Shown in pieces: positions 7,158 through 15,768 of a stretch of DNA of 63,368 bases. The translations under genes were made by a program, and so were the position numbers. Source of the stretch: Rhodovibrionaceae bacterium. GTDB lineage: Bacteria > Pseudomonadota > Alphaproteobacteria > Kiloniellales > DSM-21159. Numbering within the stretch: the first letter of the stretch is position 1; each line of letters begins with the position of its first letter. The stretch lies in the NCBI GenBank assembly GCA_028279885.1, contig JANQMX010000041.1:1-63368 (forward strand). The letters run 5' to 3'. The notes beneath the pieces were generated by a model. That model was not told the origin of the DNA, did no database searches, and saw only the letters and a program-made list of their open reading frames with translations.

Positions 7158-10036
7158 GCGTCCGTTCCCTCATCCCACTCTTGGCCGTAACGCAACTCGC
7201 GCGGCGGCGTCGGCATGCCGGCAAAGCGCTCCTGAGCCGGCACTTGGGGCTCACTGACCACATTCTCCCCGGCGACCTCTTCGGGCGCCGCCTTCTCCAG
7301 GCGAACCCGCAGGTCGTACCAGGCCGCCTGCCCGGTGATCGGGTCAGAGTTGGACCAGCGCAGCCCGTCGCCCTTGGGCGGCAGAAGCTCATGAATCAGA
7401 TGGTTGAGCAGAAAGCCTTTCTTCGCCTCTGGCGCTGCCGGCGAGAGCTCCCAGGCCCCAGCCCGCTTGCCGATGGCGTTCCAAGTCCAAACCGTCTTGT
7501 CGTTGACCGCTTCCATGCGTGCGGCCGGAACCTTGATACGGCCATGGTGGGAAATGACCCAAACCCAGTCGCCAGGCTCGAGGCCGAGCTCGTCGTAGAG
7601 CGCGCCAGGCACGTAGAGCGGATTGCTGGAGTGGATCTGCCGCAGCCAAGCGTTCTGCGAGCCCCAGGAGTGGTACATGGCCATAGGCCGCTGGGTGATG
7701 GCGTGGAGCGGATACTCCTCTTCATCCAGGCGCGCTTCCTCGAAAGGCGCGTACCAGCTCGGCAGCGGCGTGAAGCACTCGGCGATGCGCTCGCGCAGAT
7801 GCTCGGGCGGCTGCGGCTCCGCCTTGCCTTCGGCCGCCAGGCGGAACTTCTGCAGGGTTTCCAGATAGAGCTGGAAGACCATGGGCGCTGACGCATTGTA
7901 GAAGCCCATGCGGACGGCGAAGTCCTGATAGGCCGCGTTGGCGAACTTGAAATAGAGTGCCTCTTCCGGGATCTCGCCTTGCCAGAAGCCGCCGTTGTCG
8001 ATGTAGCGCTGCAGCTGATCGGGGTTCGGCGCGCCGGTTCCCGACTCCTTGCCGTCTTCGCCGCGCCAACCGGCCAAGGGGCCGACACCCGGCTTGCGCT
8101 CGTGCCGCACCATGTAGTCGGCGTAGTCGCGGTACCTCGGCGAGCCGTCCGCCTCGACGAAGCCGGGCAAGCCGAGCCGCCCGCCGAGATCGATCAGCAC
8201 CGACTGGAAGCCGCGCACATCGCGATCGGGCTCGACCACCGGCCAGCGGATCGAGTCGGCCACGGCGTCGGGCTCGCAGATCGGCCGGTCGAGCAGAGAA
8301 ATGCAATCGTGCCGCTCAAGGTAGGTGGTATCCGGCAGCACCAAATCGCTATAGGCCACCATCTCCGAGGCATAAGCATCCGCATAGATGATCTTGGGGA
8401 TGCGGTACTCGCCCGTCTCCGGATCCTTGGCCTCCAGCATCTCCATGACGCCGCGGCTGTTCATACTGGAGTTCCAGGACATGTTGGCCATGTACATGAA
8501 GAGCACGTCGACCGGATAAGGATCGCCGGCGTGAGCGTTGGAGATCACCATGTGCATCAGCCCATGGGCCGACATCGGTGCCTCCCAGGAATAGGCTTTG
8601 TCGATGCGGATGGGCTGACCGGCCTCGTCCACCAGCAGGTCTTCAGGGCCGAGGGGATAGCCGAGCGGTGCGCCGGTCAGAGGCTGGTTCGGCGCCACCT
8701 CGCCGAGCTTTCCGGCCGGGCGCGGATGCACCGCCGGCGGCTTGGGATAAGGCGGCTTGTAACGGAAGCCGCCGGGACAATCGATGCTGCCCAGCAGGAT
8801 CTGCAGAACATGAATGGCACGGCAGGTCTGGAAGCCGTTGGAATGAGCCGAGATGCCGCGCATGGCATGCATGGAAACCGGGCGGCCGATGAAGCGCTCG
8901 TGCCGCTCGCCCTTCCAGTCGGTCCAAGGCTGCTCGATGGTGATCTCTTCCTCGAAGGCGACGCGGGCCAGCTCCTCGGCCAGTGCGACGATGCGCTCGG
9001 CAGCGATGCCGGTCTGTTCGGCCACCCGTTCCGGCGCATAGCGCTCGTCGAGGTAGGCTTCAGCCATCAGCTCGAAGACCGGGCGGGCGCTGCGGCCGTC
9101 CGGCAGGGTGACCTTGCCGTGCAGGTTCGGCTTCACGCCCTTGGCGTCGAAGGGCACCAGCGCGCCGCTCTCCCGGTCCTGGACCAGCGCCTTGCCCTCG
9201 GCGTCTTTGGCAAAGAGCCCGTCGTCTTCCACCACCAGCCAGGGCGCGTTGGTGTAGCGGATGAGGTAGTCGAGATCGACGGTGCGGTTGCGCAGCAGCT
9301 CATGGATGAGCGAGAGCACGAACAAGCCGTCCGTGCCCGGGCGCACGCCGAGCCACTGGTCGGCGATCGCCGAATAGCCTGTCCTAACCGGATTGACTGA
9401 GACGATCTTGGCGCCGCGTGCCTTGAGCCGCGAGAGGCCCATCTTGATCGGGTTGGAGTCGTGGTCCTCGGCCACACCGAAGACGACGAAGAGCTTGGTG
9501 CGCTCCCAATCCGGCGAGCCGAACTCCCAAAAGGCGCCGCCCATGGTGTAGATGCCGGCAGCCGCCATGTTGACCGAGCAGAAGCCGCCGTGGGCGGCGA
9601 AATTCGGTGTGCCGAACTGCTGCGCCCACCAGCCGGTCAAGGCCTGCGACTGATCGCGCCCCGTGAAGAAAGCGAGCTTCTTAGGGTCGCTCTCACGCAC
9701 CGGTTTGAGCCACTCGGTGGCGAGGCTCAGCGCCTCCTCCCACTCGATCTCCTTGAACTCGCCCTTGCCGCGCTCGCCGACCCGCAGCAGCGGCTTCCTG
9801 AGGCGCGCCGGCGAGTAGTGCTGCATGATCCCGGCCGAGCCCTTGGCGCAGAGCACCCCCCGGTTGACCGGGTGATCCCGGTTACCCTCGATGTAGCGGA
9901 CCTTGCCGTCGCGCAGGTGGACGTTGATGCCGCAGCGGCAGGCGCACATGTAGCAGGTGGTTTGTCGGATCTCGTCCGAGACCTTGGGCGATAGATCGAG
10001 CGCGGGTTGAGCCCGCCCCTGGCGCACGGCCGTCAC
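7154..10036 (-). CDS. soeA: Molybdopterin oxidoreductase, SoeA-like sulfite dehydrogenase catalytic subunit
   Basis: The product has 960 residues from a GTG with GGAGGA 5 bases upstream. Near the N-terminus is a [4Fe-4S] motif C-x2-C-x3-C-x27-C (Cys28, 31, 35, 63) in the form CYMCACRCG. Cys153 in the segment HGGFCSVNM is the likely molybdenum ligand. No Tat signal is present, so the enzyme should face the cytoplasm, which matches SoeABC (sulfite to sulfate, electrons to quinone) better than DmsA, PsrA or PhsA. Length and the soeA-soeB-soeC order also match. The identity as sulfite dehydrogenase is inference; molybdenum oxidoreductase is certain. The promoter probably lies between this gene and the divergent IclR gene. 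Confidence 0.82.
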   Translation of the reverse strand: MTAVRQGRAQPALDLSPKVSDEIRQTTCYMCACRCGINVHLRDGKVRYIEGNRDHPVNRGVLCAKGSAGIMQHYSPARLRKPLLRVGERGKGEFKEIEWEEALSLATEWLKPVRESDPKKLAFFTGRDQSQALTGWWAQQFGTPNFAAHGGFCSVNMAAAGIYTMGGAFWEFGSPDWERTKLFVVFGVAEDHDSNPIKMGLSRLKARGAKIVSVNPVRTGYSAIADQWLGVRPGTDGLFVLSLIHELLRNRTVDLDYLIRYTNAPWLVVEDDGLFAKDAEGKALVQDRESGALVPFDAKGVKPNLHGKVTLPDGRSARPVFELMAEAYLDERYAPERVAEQTGIAAERIVALAEELARVAFEEEITIEQPWTDWKGERHERFIGRPVSMHAMRGISAHSNGFQTCRAIHVLQILLGSIDCPGGFRYKPPYPKPPAVHPRPAGKLGEVAPNQPLTGAPLGYPLGPEDLLVDEAGQPIRIDKAYSWEAPMSAHGLMHMVISNAHAGDPYPVDVLFMYMANMSWNSSMNSRGVMEMLEAKDPETGEYRIPKIIYADAYASEMVAYSDLVLPDTTYLERHDCISLLDRPICEPDAVADSIRWPVVEPDRDVRGFQSVLIDLGGRLGLPGFVEADGSPRYRDYADYMVRHERKPGVGPLAGWRGEDGKESGTGAPNPDQLQRYIDNGGFWQGEIPEEALYFKFANAAYQDFAVRMGFYNASAPMVFQLYLETLQKFRLAAEGKAEPQPPEHLRERIAECFTPLPSWYAPFEEARLDEEEYPLHAITQRPMAMYHSWGSQNAWLRQIHSSNPLYVPGALYDELGLEPGDWVWVISHHGRIKVPAARMEAVNDKTVWTWNAIGKRAGAWELSPAAPEAKKGFLLNHLIHELLPPKGDGLRWSNSDPITGQAAWYDLRVRLEKAAPEEVAGENVVSEPQVPAQERFAGMPTPPRELRYGQEWDEGTDA

Positions 10037-10285
10037 TGCTTCCTCCCGCGCACGTCACGGCGCAGCGCTAGCGCCGCATGAGCGGCGTCGTTGTTCATCG
10101 GCATGACCCGGGCCCGCATCGGCACGTCCGACCGGGACAGGCGAAAGCCAGGTCTTGAGACAGGCGCACGCACCGCCGCGCCCCGAAAACGCGCGGCATC
10201 TTCGCCGAAGGCCGAGGCGAAAACAATGCCGCGAAAACAAGGCTATCGGTGCGGGCGATGGCTGACTCCCTGGGCTTTCCCGGAC
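10037..10285. other. soeA-iclR intergenic region, soeA side
   Basis: This is about 250 GC-rich bases between the divergent starts of soeA and the regulator. An open frame continues upstream from the IclR gene through this stretch, but its translation is low-complexity and basic and has no Shine-Dalgarno, so I treat it as non-coding. The soeA promoter should lie here; I could not pick convincing hexamers. Confidence 0.4.
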
Positions 10286-10334
10286 TTGCAGCTTACGCTA
10301 AGCTTGTTATCAATGAATGAGACTAGTTGTCTCA
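10286..10334 (+). promoter_or_regulatory. Candidate promoter and IclR operator
   Basis: TTGCAG at 10286-10291 and TATCAA at 10308-10313 are 16 bases apart and could be the -35 and -10. Immediately downstream, TGAGAC (10318-10323), a 5-base spacer and GTCTCA (10329-10334) form a perfect 6-bp dyad across the expected transcription start, 26 bases before the regulator ATG. The position suits autorepression by the IclR protein and possibly control of soeABC. Confidence 0.45.
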
Positions 10335-10360
10335 ATAATGCTGAACGGAGCCGCGAGTCA

Positions 10361-11212
10361 ATGAGCCGATCCGGCCTCCCCCTACACGAGAGCGATACGG
10401 TGCAAGCAGCTGTCTCGTCGCGTTCTTCGACGGCGGCGGCCGGGAATGAGAAGATCCCCAACAACATACGCATGCTCCGCATCCTGGAGGTTCTGGCAGC
10501 GGCCGGCAGCGCGCTCTCCGCGACCGAGATCAACGCCGCCATCGGCTTACCCAAACCGACCATCCACCGCCTCTGCCAAACCTTGGAGCGGGAGGGCTTT
10601 CTGGTCCGCGCGCCCGGCAGCCAGCGCTATGAGACGGCGCCGAGACTGCTGCGCATCGCAGCCGGCGTCTTGAACAGCAACCGGCTGCGCATCGCGCGCC
10701 ATCGGGCCTTGGCCAAGCTGTCGGAGACGATCGGCGAGACCTGCAACATCGCCCTGCCAAGCGAGAGCGGGATGCTCTATCTGGACCGGGTCGAGACGCA
10801 ATGGCCGCTGCGCGTGCAGCTGCCGACCGGCAGCACCGTACCCTTTCACTGCACCGCAAGCGGCAAGCTCTATCTCAGCAGCTTGGAACCGGTGCAGCGG
10901 GATCGGCTGCTACGCAGCCTGCCGCTTAGACCTGCCACGGGGCGTAGCATCACGCTGCGTTCGCTGCTGGAGGCAGAGCTGGAGCAGATACGGCGGCAAG
11001 GCTACAGCGTCGACCAAGAGGAGTTCGTCGAAGGCATGGTGGCTGTCGCGGTTCCCATCGTCGACGCCTGCGGGCGCCTGACAGCCACGCTGTCGTTCCA
11101 TGCTCCGAGCCAGCGCATGCCAGCCGACCAAGCCTTGACCCATCTCGATGCCCTAAAACGCACGGCAGCGGATCTCGCCGAGACCTTTGGTGAAACCCCT
11201 GAAGACGCCTAG
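10361..11212 (+). CDS. IclR family transcriptional regulator
   Basis: The product has 283 residues from ATG 10361, which has GGAG 10 bases upstream. A start at 10313 would overlap the promoter dyad, and the far upstream start at 10091 is not credible. The N-terminal winged helix is readable (NIRMLRILEVLAAAGSALSA to PTIHRLCQTLEREGFL). It is followed by the IclR ligand-binding domain with typical PFHCTASGKLYL and EEFVEGMVAVAVPI segments. It is divergent to soeABC and is the best candidate regulator of that cluster and perhaps of the TRAP genes. The effector is unknown. Confidence 0.92.
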   Translation: MSRSGLPLHESDTVQAAVSSRSSTAAAGNEKIPNNIRMLRILEVLAAAGSALSATEINAAIGLPKPTIHRLCQTLEREGFLVRAPGSQRYETAPRLLRIAAGVLNSNRLRIARHRALAKLSETIGETCNIALPSESGMLYLDRVETQWPLRVQLPTGSTVPFHCTASGKLYLSSLEPVQRDRLLRSLPLRPATGRSITLRSLLEAELEQIRRQGYSVDQEEFVEGMVAVAVPIVDACGRLTATLSFHAPSQRMPADQALTHLDALKRTAADLAETFGETPEDA

Positions 11213-11237
11213 GCCAAGCCGCGCGCCGGCTCGCGGA

Positions 11238-11582
11238 TTAGGAGGCGCAATCGACACAGCGCGCCGCGGTCAGGTCCACTTCGAGACGCTTGGCCGGAAT
11301 GTCCTCACCACAGACCACGCAATAGCCGTATTCGCCTTCATCCAGCCGCTTCAATGCGGCCGCGATCTGCGCCTGGCGCTGGCGTCTCCGCCCTTCCACC
11401 GCCTGCGCCATGGCCTGCACTTGCATGGCGTCCATGCGAGACAAGCGACCAACGCTCTGCTGATCAAGCTCCACCGGGCGGCGCTCGTCCTCCGTCGCAT
11501 CGCTGAGATCATCAAGACTGTCACGCTCGGCCTCTAGCGCCGCACGCACGTGCACGAGATCGAGGTCGCTTCGTTCGCTCAT
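11238..11582 (-). CDS. DksA/TraR-type C4 zinc-finger protein
   Basis: A protein of 114 residues with a strong GGAGGA 7 bases before the ATG. The N-terminal two thirds is a predicted coiled coil rich in Glu, Arg and Ala. The C-terminus has a DksA-type zinc finger: YCVVCGEDIP with a later RCVDC, giving the paired CxxC. Such proteins reach RNA polymerase through the secondary channel. It is shorter than true DksA (about 140-150 residues), so it is one of the smaller paralogues rather than the main stringent-response DksA. It is convergent with the IclR gene. Confidence 0.85.
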   Translation of the reverse strand: MSERSDLDLVHVRAALEAERDSLDDLSDATEDERRPVELDQQSVGRLSRMDAMQVQAMAQAVEGRRRQRQAQIAAALKRLDEGEYGYCVVCGEDIPAKRLEVDLTAARCVDCAS

Positions 11583-11710
11583 GGCTATCCTCCAGCCGCC
11601 AAGCCTAGCAGATTGCTCCGACAGTCAAAAAACGCTGGGCATCTCTGCGTTGCTTCTGCCCGGCCGAGGCCGATAAGACGGAGCCAGCGCAGCGGAAGGA
11701 GCCATGAAGG

Positions 11711-12721
11711 ATGCAGTTCGAACGCTTGGGACGTAGCGGCCTGACCGTATCGCGTCTCTGCCTCGGCACCATGATGTTCGGCGGCCGAACCGATGAAGCG
11801 GAGTCGTTTCGCATCATCGGCGACGCTCGGGAAAACGGCGTCAACTTTATCGACACGGCCGACGTCTATACCGAAGGCGAGTCCGAACGCATTGTCGGCC
11901 GCGCGCTGGCCACGGAGCGGGACAGCTGGATCCTCGCCACCAAGGTCGGGAACCGAAAGGGCGAGGCACCCCACCGCGCGGGCCTGAACCGCAAATGGAT
12001 GATCGAGGCCTGCGAGGCCAGCCTGCAACGCCTCGCCACCGATTACATCGACATCTACTACCTGCACAAAGAGGATCTCGCCACACCCTTGGAGGAGACG
12101 GCCCATGCCATGGGCCGGCTCTTGGCCGACGGCAAGGTGCGCTACTTCGGCGTCAGCAACTTCCGCGCCTGGCGGGTCGCCGAACTCTGCCGTCTTTGCG
12201 ATGCGCTCGGCATTCCACGGCCGGTGGTCAGCCAGCCCTACTACAATGCCATGAACCGCATGCCGGAGGTCGAGCACCTGCCGGCCTGCGACCACTACGG
12301 CTTGGGTGTCGTGCCCTACAGCCCCCTGGCACGCGGCGTACTGACCGGCAAGTACGCGCCCGGCGAGGCCCCGCCGGCCGATACCCGCGCCGGAGCGCAG
12401 GACAAACGCATCATGCAGACGGAGTGGCGCGAGGAGTCCCTGGTCATTGCCCAGACGATTCGGACGCACGCCGAAGCCCACGGCATCACCACCGGGCAGT
12501 TCGCCCTCGCCTGGGTGCTCAACAATCGCTTGGTGACGGCCGCCATCGCCGGGCCACGTACCTTCGAGCAATGGCGCGACTATCTCGCCGGACTGGACTA
12601 TACCTTCACCTCGGAAGACGAGGCCCTGGTCGACTCTCTGGTGGCCAGCGGCCATCCCTCGACGCCTGGCTACAACGACCCGGCCTACCCCTTGGAAGGC
12701 CGTATGCCGCGCTCCGACTAG
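11711..12721 (+). CDS. Aldo/keto reductase
   Basis: The protein has 336 residues with GGAAGGAG 9 bases upstream of the ATG. It is a TIM-barrel NADPH-dependent reductase. The tetrad is visible: Asp and Tyr in NFIDTADVY (about 46-54), Lys in ILATKVG, and His in YYLHKEDL. The C-terminal part contains the NADP-binding style segment PSTPGYNDP. It resembles the YajO/IolS-like group that begins MQFERLGRSGL. The substrate is unknown. It stands alone, divergent from the DksA-like gene. Confidence 0.9.
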   Translation: MQFERLGRSGLTVSRLCLGTMMFGGRTDEAESFRIIGDARENGVNFIDTADVYTEGESERIVGRALATERDSWILATKVGNRKGEAPHRAGLNRKWMIEACEASLQRLATDYIDIYYLHKEDLATPLEETAHAMGRLLADGKVRYFGVSNFRAWRVAELCRLCDALGIPRPVVSQPYYNAMNRMPEVEHLPACDHYGLGVVPYSPLARGVLTGKYAPGEAPPADTRAGAQDKRIMQTEWREESLVIAQTIRTHAEAHGITTGQFALAWVLNNRLVTAAIAGPRTFEQWRDYLAGLDYTFTSEDEALVDSLVASGHPSTPGYNDPAYPLEGRMPRSD

Positions 12722-13116
12722 AGGTCTCCTCGACCAGGTAGAAGAAGCCTGATGGAGCGCGATCCCAGTGTCGTCGGCCAGCGCATGCGTTCGATCGCTT
12801 TTTGGCTGCAGATATATTAGCTGCGAATACTTATGCGGCGTGTGCAGCTCAAGCCTGCATAGCAATCATGCCACACTTCTTGAGGATATTCCCTGGAGCA
12901 CCCACACTATAACGGGTATTGTACGGTTGGTGTCTGGGGTTAAGCGCTGCCACCCATGGAGGATAGTCCAGGGGCCGGCAGTGTCGTTGTGACGGGACTC
13001 AAGCTGCTGAACGCTCTCTTTCGAAGGCCGCGTCCGTGCGCCGCTGCGCCACAATGTTAAGACCCTTAAATCTATAGGATGTATTTGAGCAGAGCTATAC
13101 TGCCTCGAAAGGTATC
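12722..13116. other. 395-base non-coding stretch, AT-richer than surroundings
   Basis: This interval is clearly less GC-rich than its neighbours. A 74-codon frame at 12768-12992 has no Shine-Dalgarno, unusual codons and no recognisable protein features, so I do not call it. A TATACT at about 13097-13102 could be a -10 for the small gene at 13117, without a good -35. I see no tRNA, terminator or mobile-element signature. Confidence 0.4.
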
Positions 13117-13341
13117 ATGAGCAAAGCGACACAGTCGACTTACGATCAGATCAAAGCACTGGTTCGAGAACACCTCGTCGAAGAAGGGCGTCCGTGCCGG
13201 CTGCTCGCCATTGCCGCAGCGCTTTTGCGGCAGGTCGAGGCCGGCGACCCCTCCCATATGCGGGAGATTCACGACATGGCGCGACGGCTGGAAGAGATGT
13301 CAGGCGCCTCCGAGGACAAGGTCGACGTGACACTGAGCTAG
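13117..13341 (+). CDS. Small hypothetical protein (74 aa)
   Basis: The ATG follows AAAGG, and codon third positions are GC-rich like the neighbouring genes. The translation is predicted to be mostly helical and amphipathic (QIKALVREHLVEE, AIAAALLRQV, MREIHDMARRLEEM), with no signal peptide, cysteine cluster or membrane segment. I do not recognise a family. It precedes fabI by about 107 bases. Reality as a gene is likely but not certain. Confidence 0.55.
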   Translation: MSKATQSTYDQIKALVREHLVEEGRPCRLLAIAAALLRQVEAGDPSHMREIHDMARRLEEMSGASEDKVDVTLS

Positions 13342-13448
13342 AGCCGCCCCCTGGCGGCGCCAGGAGCCGTACGCCACTGGCGCAAAGGACCTGGAACTGT
13401 CATATCCCCTTGCTAGATTCCGCAGTGCACAATTCGGAAGAGCAAGGC

Positions 13449-14213
13449 ATGTTTGATTTGGCAGGCAAGAAGGCCCTGGTCATTGGTATCGCAAACGACA
13501 GCTCGATTGCCTATGGCTGCGCCAAGGCTTTCCGCGACCAGGGTGCGGAGCTGGCCGTCACCTACTTGAACGAACGCGCCGAACAGCACGTCCGCCCGAT
13601 TGCGGAAAAACTGGGCGCGGAGATCATCCTGCCGCTCGACGTACGCGAAGACGGCCAATTCTCGCAGCTATTCGACGCCATCCGGCAAACCTGGGGCAAA
13701 ATCGACATCTGCCTCCATTCCATCGCCTTCTGCCCGCGCGACGATCTGCATAGCCGTGTGATCGACTGCTCGCGCAAGGGCTTCGTCACGGCGATGGACA
13801 TCTCGGTCTATTCCTTCGTCCGCATGGTGCGCAGCGCCGAGCCGCTGATGCCCCACGGAGGCACCTGCATGACGGTGTCCTTCTACGGCTCGGAGAAGGT
13901 GGTCGACCAATACAACATCATGGGGCCGGTCAAGTCGGCACTGGAGTCGGTCACCCGCTACATGGCGGCCGAGCTCGGCCCCAAGAAGATTTCCGTTCAC
14001 GCCCTTTCACCGGGCCCGCTGAAGACCCGGGCGGCCTCCGGCATTGCCGATTTCGACGAGCTCTTGGAGCGGGCGGCGGCGCGCGCGCCGACCCAGGAGC
14101 TCGCGAGTATCGAAGACGTCGGCGCCTATGCCGCCTTTCTTGCCAGCCGGGAGGCCAGCAACGTCACCGGCGGGGTGCACTATATCGATGGCGGATATCA
14201 CATTCGCGGTTGA
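13449..14213 (+). CDS. fabI: Enoyl-[acyl-carrier-protein] reductase, FabI type
   Basis: The protein has 254 residues from ATG 13449 with GGAAG 8 bases upstream. The longer open frame reaching back to 13194 is not used. It is a short-chain dehydrogenase with the FabI-style nucleotide motif GIANDSSIAYG and a Tyr-x6-Lys active site in YNIMGPVK. It reduces trans-2-enoyl-ACP in the last step of fatty-acid elongation. FabI of other alphaproteobacteria is often next to a MaoC-Pta fusion gene, as here. Many genomes have two FabI copies, and this one could be the accessory copy that serves polyester or acyl-CoA metabolism. Confidence 0.85.
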   Translation: MFDLAGKKALVIGIANDSSIAYGCAKAFRDQGAELAVTYLNERAEQHVRPIAEKLGAEIILPLDVREDGQFSQLFDAIRQTWGKIDICLHSIAFCPRDDLHSRVIDCSRKGFVTAMDISVYSFVRMVRSAEPLMPHGGTCMTVSFYGSEKVVDQYNIMGPVKSALESVTRYMAAELGPKKISVHALSPGPLKTRAASGIADFDELLERAAARAPTQELASIEDVGAYAAFLASREASNVTGGVHYIDGGYHIRG

Positions 14214-14247
14214 GATCGGGCGCAAACAGCGAGGAGCTGACAAGACC

Positions 14248-15651
14248 ATGCGCGAGAACAAGACATACGACGAGCTGCAAGTCGGCGACGAGGCGACGAT
14301 CAAGCGGGTTTGCACCGGCAACGATCTTTACGTCTTCGCGCACGCGTCAGGGAACCTCAACCCGCTGCATCTTCCAGGCAACCAAGGCGAAGCGCCCAAG
14401 GGCAGCGAGCCGGAGACGGTCGCCCCCTCCATGTGGGTCGGCGCTTTGGTCTCTGCCGTGCTCGGCAACGTCCTGCCCGGGCCGGGCACTCTTTACAGGG
14501 CGCAGAGCTTCCGCTTCCTCGATCGGGTCCATGTCGGCGACGAGCTCAAGATCACCGTCAAGGTGTTGGAGAAGTTGGGCGGCAACTCGGTCAAGCTCTC
14601 CACCGTCGTTACCGGGCGCGGCGGCGACCTGGTCGCTGACGGCGAAGCCGACGTCTATGCCCCGACCCAAAAGGTACAGATCGAGGGCGAGGACGTTCCC
14701 GAGCTCGAGGTGCGCCGCTATCGCCACTTCAAGACGCTGCTCGATGCCTGCGACGGCCTGCCGCCGCTGCGCACCGCCGTGGTGGTGCCCGAAGAACCGG
14801 CCGCCCTCGGCGGCGCTCTGCTGGCGGCCCAACATGGATTGATCGCACCGCTCTTGATCGGGCAGGAAGCCGCCATTCGTCAGACGGCCCGCACAGCCGG
14901 CCTCGACCTCGGCGACGCCGAGATCCGGGACGTTGTCGATGCGGAAGCGGCGGCCGAGCTCGCCGCGTCTTTGGCCGGGCGCGGCGAGGTTCAGGCCCTC
15001 ATGAAAGGCGCACTGCATACCGACGAGCTGCTTCGTGCCGCCCTCGCTCGCGCCCATGGCCTGCGGACCGAGCGCCGCCTCTCTCATATCTTCGCTTTCG
15101 ACGTGCCCGGCCTCGACCGCTTGCTGATGGTCACCGACGCCGCCATCAACATTGCACCGGGTTTGGAGGAGAAGGTCGATATCGTACAGAACGCCATCGA
15201 CTTGGCCGTGGCCTTAGGCGTTGAGAAACCCCACGTCGGCATCCTCTCCGCGGTCGAGACGGTCAATCCGAAGATCCCCTCGACCCTGGATGCGGCCATC
15301 ATCTCCAAGATGGCCGAGCGCGGGCAGATCCGTGGCGGCCTGGTGGATGGTCCCCTCGCTATGGACAACGCCATGGATCTGGGCGCCGCCCGCACCAAGG
15401 GCATCACATCGCTGGTCGCGGGCCGGGCCGACGTCTTGGTGGTGCCCAACCTGGAAGCCGGCAACCTTCTGGCCAAGCAGTTGGTCTTCGTGGCCCAGGC
15501 CCACGGCGCTGGCCTGGTGATGGGCGCCAAGGTGCCGATCATTCTAACCAGCCGCGCCGACGACGAGCAGGCGCGGCTTGCCTCCTGCGCCATCGCCGCG
15601 CTCTACCAGGCGAAAGCCGGCGGCGGCATGCTGGCCGACGCTGCGGAATAG
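14248..15651 (+). CDS. Bifunctional MaoC-like enoyl-CoA hydratase / phosphate acyltransferase fusion
   Basis: The protein has 467 residues from ATG 14248 with GAGGAG upstream; a longer frame overlaps fabI. Residues 1 to about 150 form a MaoC-like hot-dog domain (YVFAHASGNLNPLH at the hydratase position). From about 165 to the end is a phosphate acetyl/butyryl-transferase domain (LMKGALHTDELLRA, LDAAIISKMAERGQI, DGPLAMDNAMDL, VPNLEAGNLLAKQL). The fusion would hydrate enoyl-CoA and interconvert acyl-CoA with acyl-phosphate. In related genomes such a fusion is followed by acetate or butyrate kinase; here no kinase follows. It is 34 bases after fabI, so probably co-transcribed with it. Confidence 0.9.
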   Translation: MRENKTYDELQVGDEATIKRVCTGNDLYVFAHASGNLNPLHLPGNQGEAPKGSEPETVAPSMWVGALVSAVLGNVLPGPGTLYRAQSFRFLDRVHVGDELKITVKVLEKLGGNSVKLSTVVTGRGGDLVADGEADVYAPTQKVQIEGEDVPELEVRRYRHFKTLLDACDGLPPLRTAVVVPEEPAALGGALLAAQHGLIAPLLIGQEAAIRQTARTAGLDLGDAEIRDVVDAEAAAELAASLAGRGEVQALMKGALHTDELLRAALARAHGLRTERRLSHIFAFDVPGLDRLLMVTDAAINIAPGLEEKVDIVQNAIDLAVALGVEKPHVGILSAVETVNPKIPSTLDAAIISKMAERGQIRGGLVDGPLAMDNAMDLGAARTKGITSLVAGRADVLVVPNLEAGNLLAKQLVFVAQAHGAGLVMGAKVPIILTSRADDEQARLASCAIAALYQAKAGGGMLADAAE

Positions 15652-15698
15652 GAACAGCCTGCCCATTCCGTCAAAAGAGACTCTTGTTCGCCCTGCGC

Positions 15699-15725
15699 TG
15701 TCACAAACGCGCTTGCTCAATCGTC
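15699..15725 (+). promoter_or_regulatory. ECF41-type promoter
   Basis: TGTCACA at 15699-15705, exactly 16 bases, then CGTC at 15722-15725. This matches the published ECF41 promoter consensus (TGTCACA in the -35 region, CGTC in the -10 region, spacer about 16). It is 43 bases upstream of the carboxymuconolactone decarboxylase-like gene, whose partner sigma factor follows. The sigma factor therefore probably activates its own operon. Confidence 0.85.
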
Positions 15726-15768
15726 ACCCCTCTGAACTTCCTTTTCACGGCTATGACAGAGGACAACG

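Noticed and set aside
7979-9400. 473-codon open frame on the plus strand
   Set aside because: It is antisense to soeA, which carries the Fe-S and molybdenum motifs.
10091-10360. N-terminal extension of the IclR protein
   Set aside because: The extra 90 residues are low-complexity and would run through the promoter and operator. ATG 10361 has a proper ribosome site.
11585-12865. 426-codon open frame on the minus strand
   Set aside because: It is antisense to the aldo/keto reductase, which has its catalytic motifs and a good ribosome site.
12768-12992. Small plus-strand open frame
   Set aside because: It has no ribosome site, unusual codon use and no protein-like features.
13194-13448. N-terminal extension of FabI
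   Set aside because: It overlaps the 74-aa gene in another frame. FabI homologues begin at the Met of MFDLAGKKALV.
13342-13448. GC hairpin CCTGGC-GGC-GCCAGG before fabI as a terminator
   Set aside because: No T-run follows on either strand.
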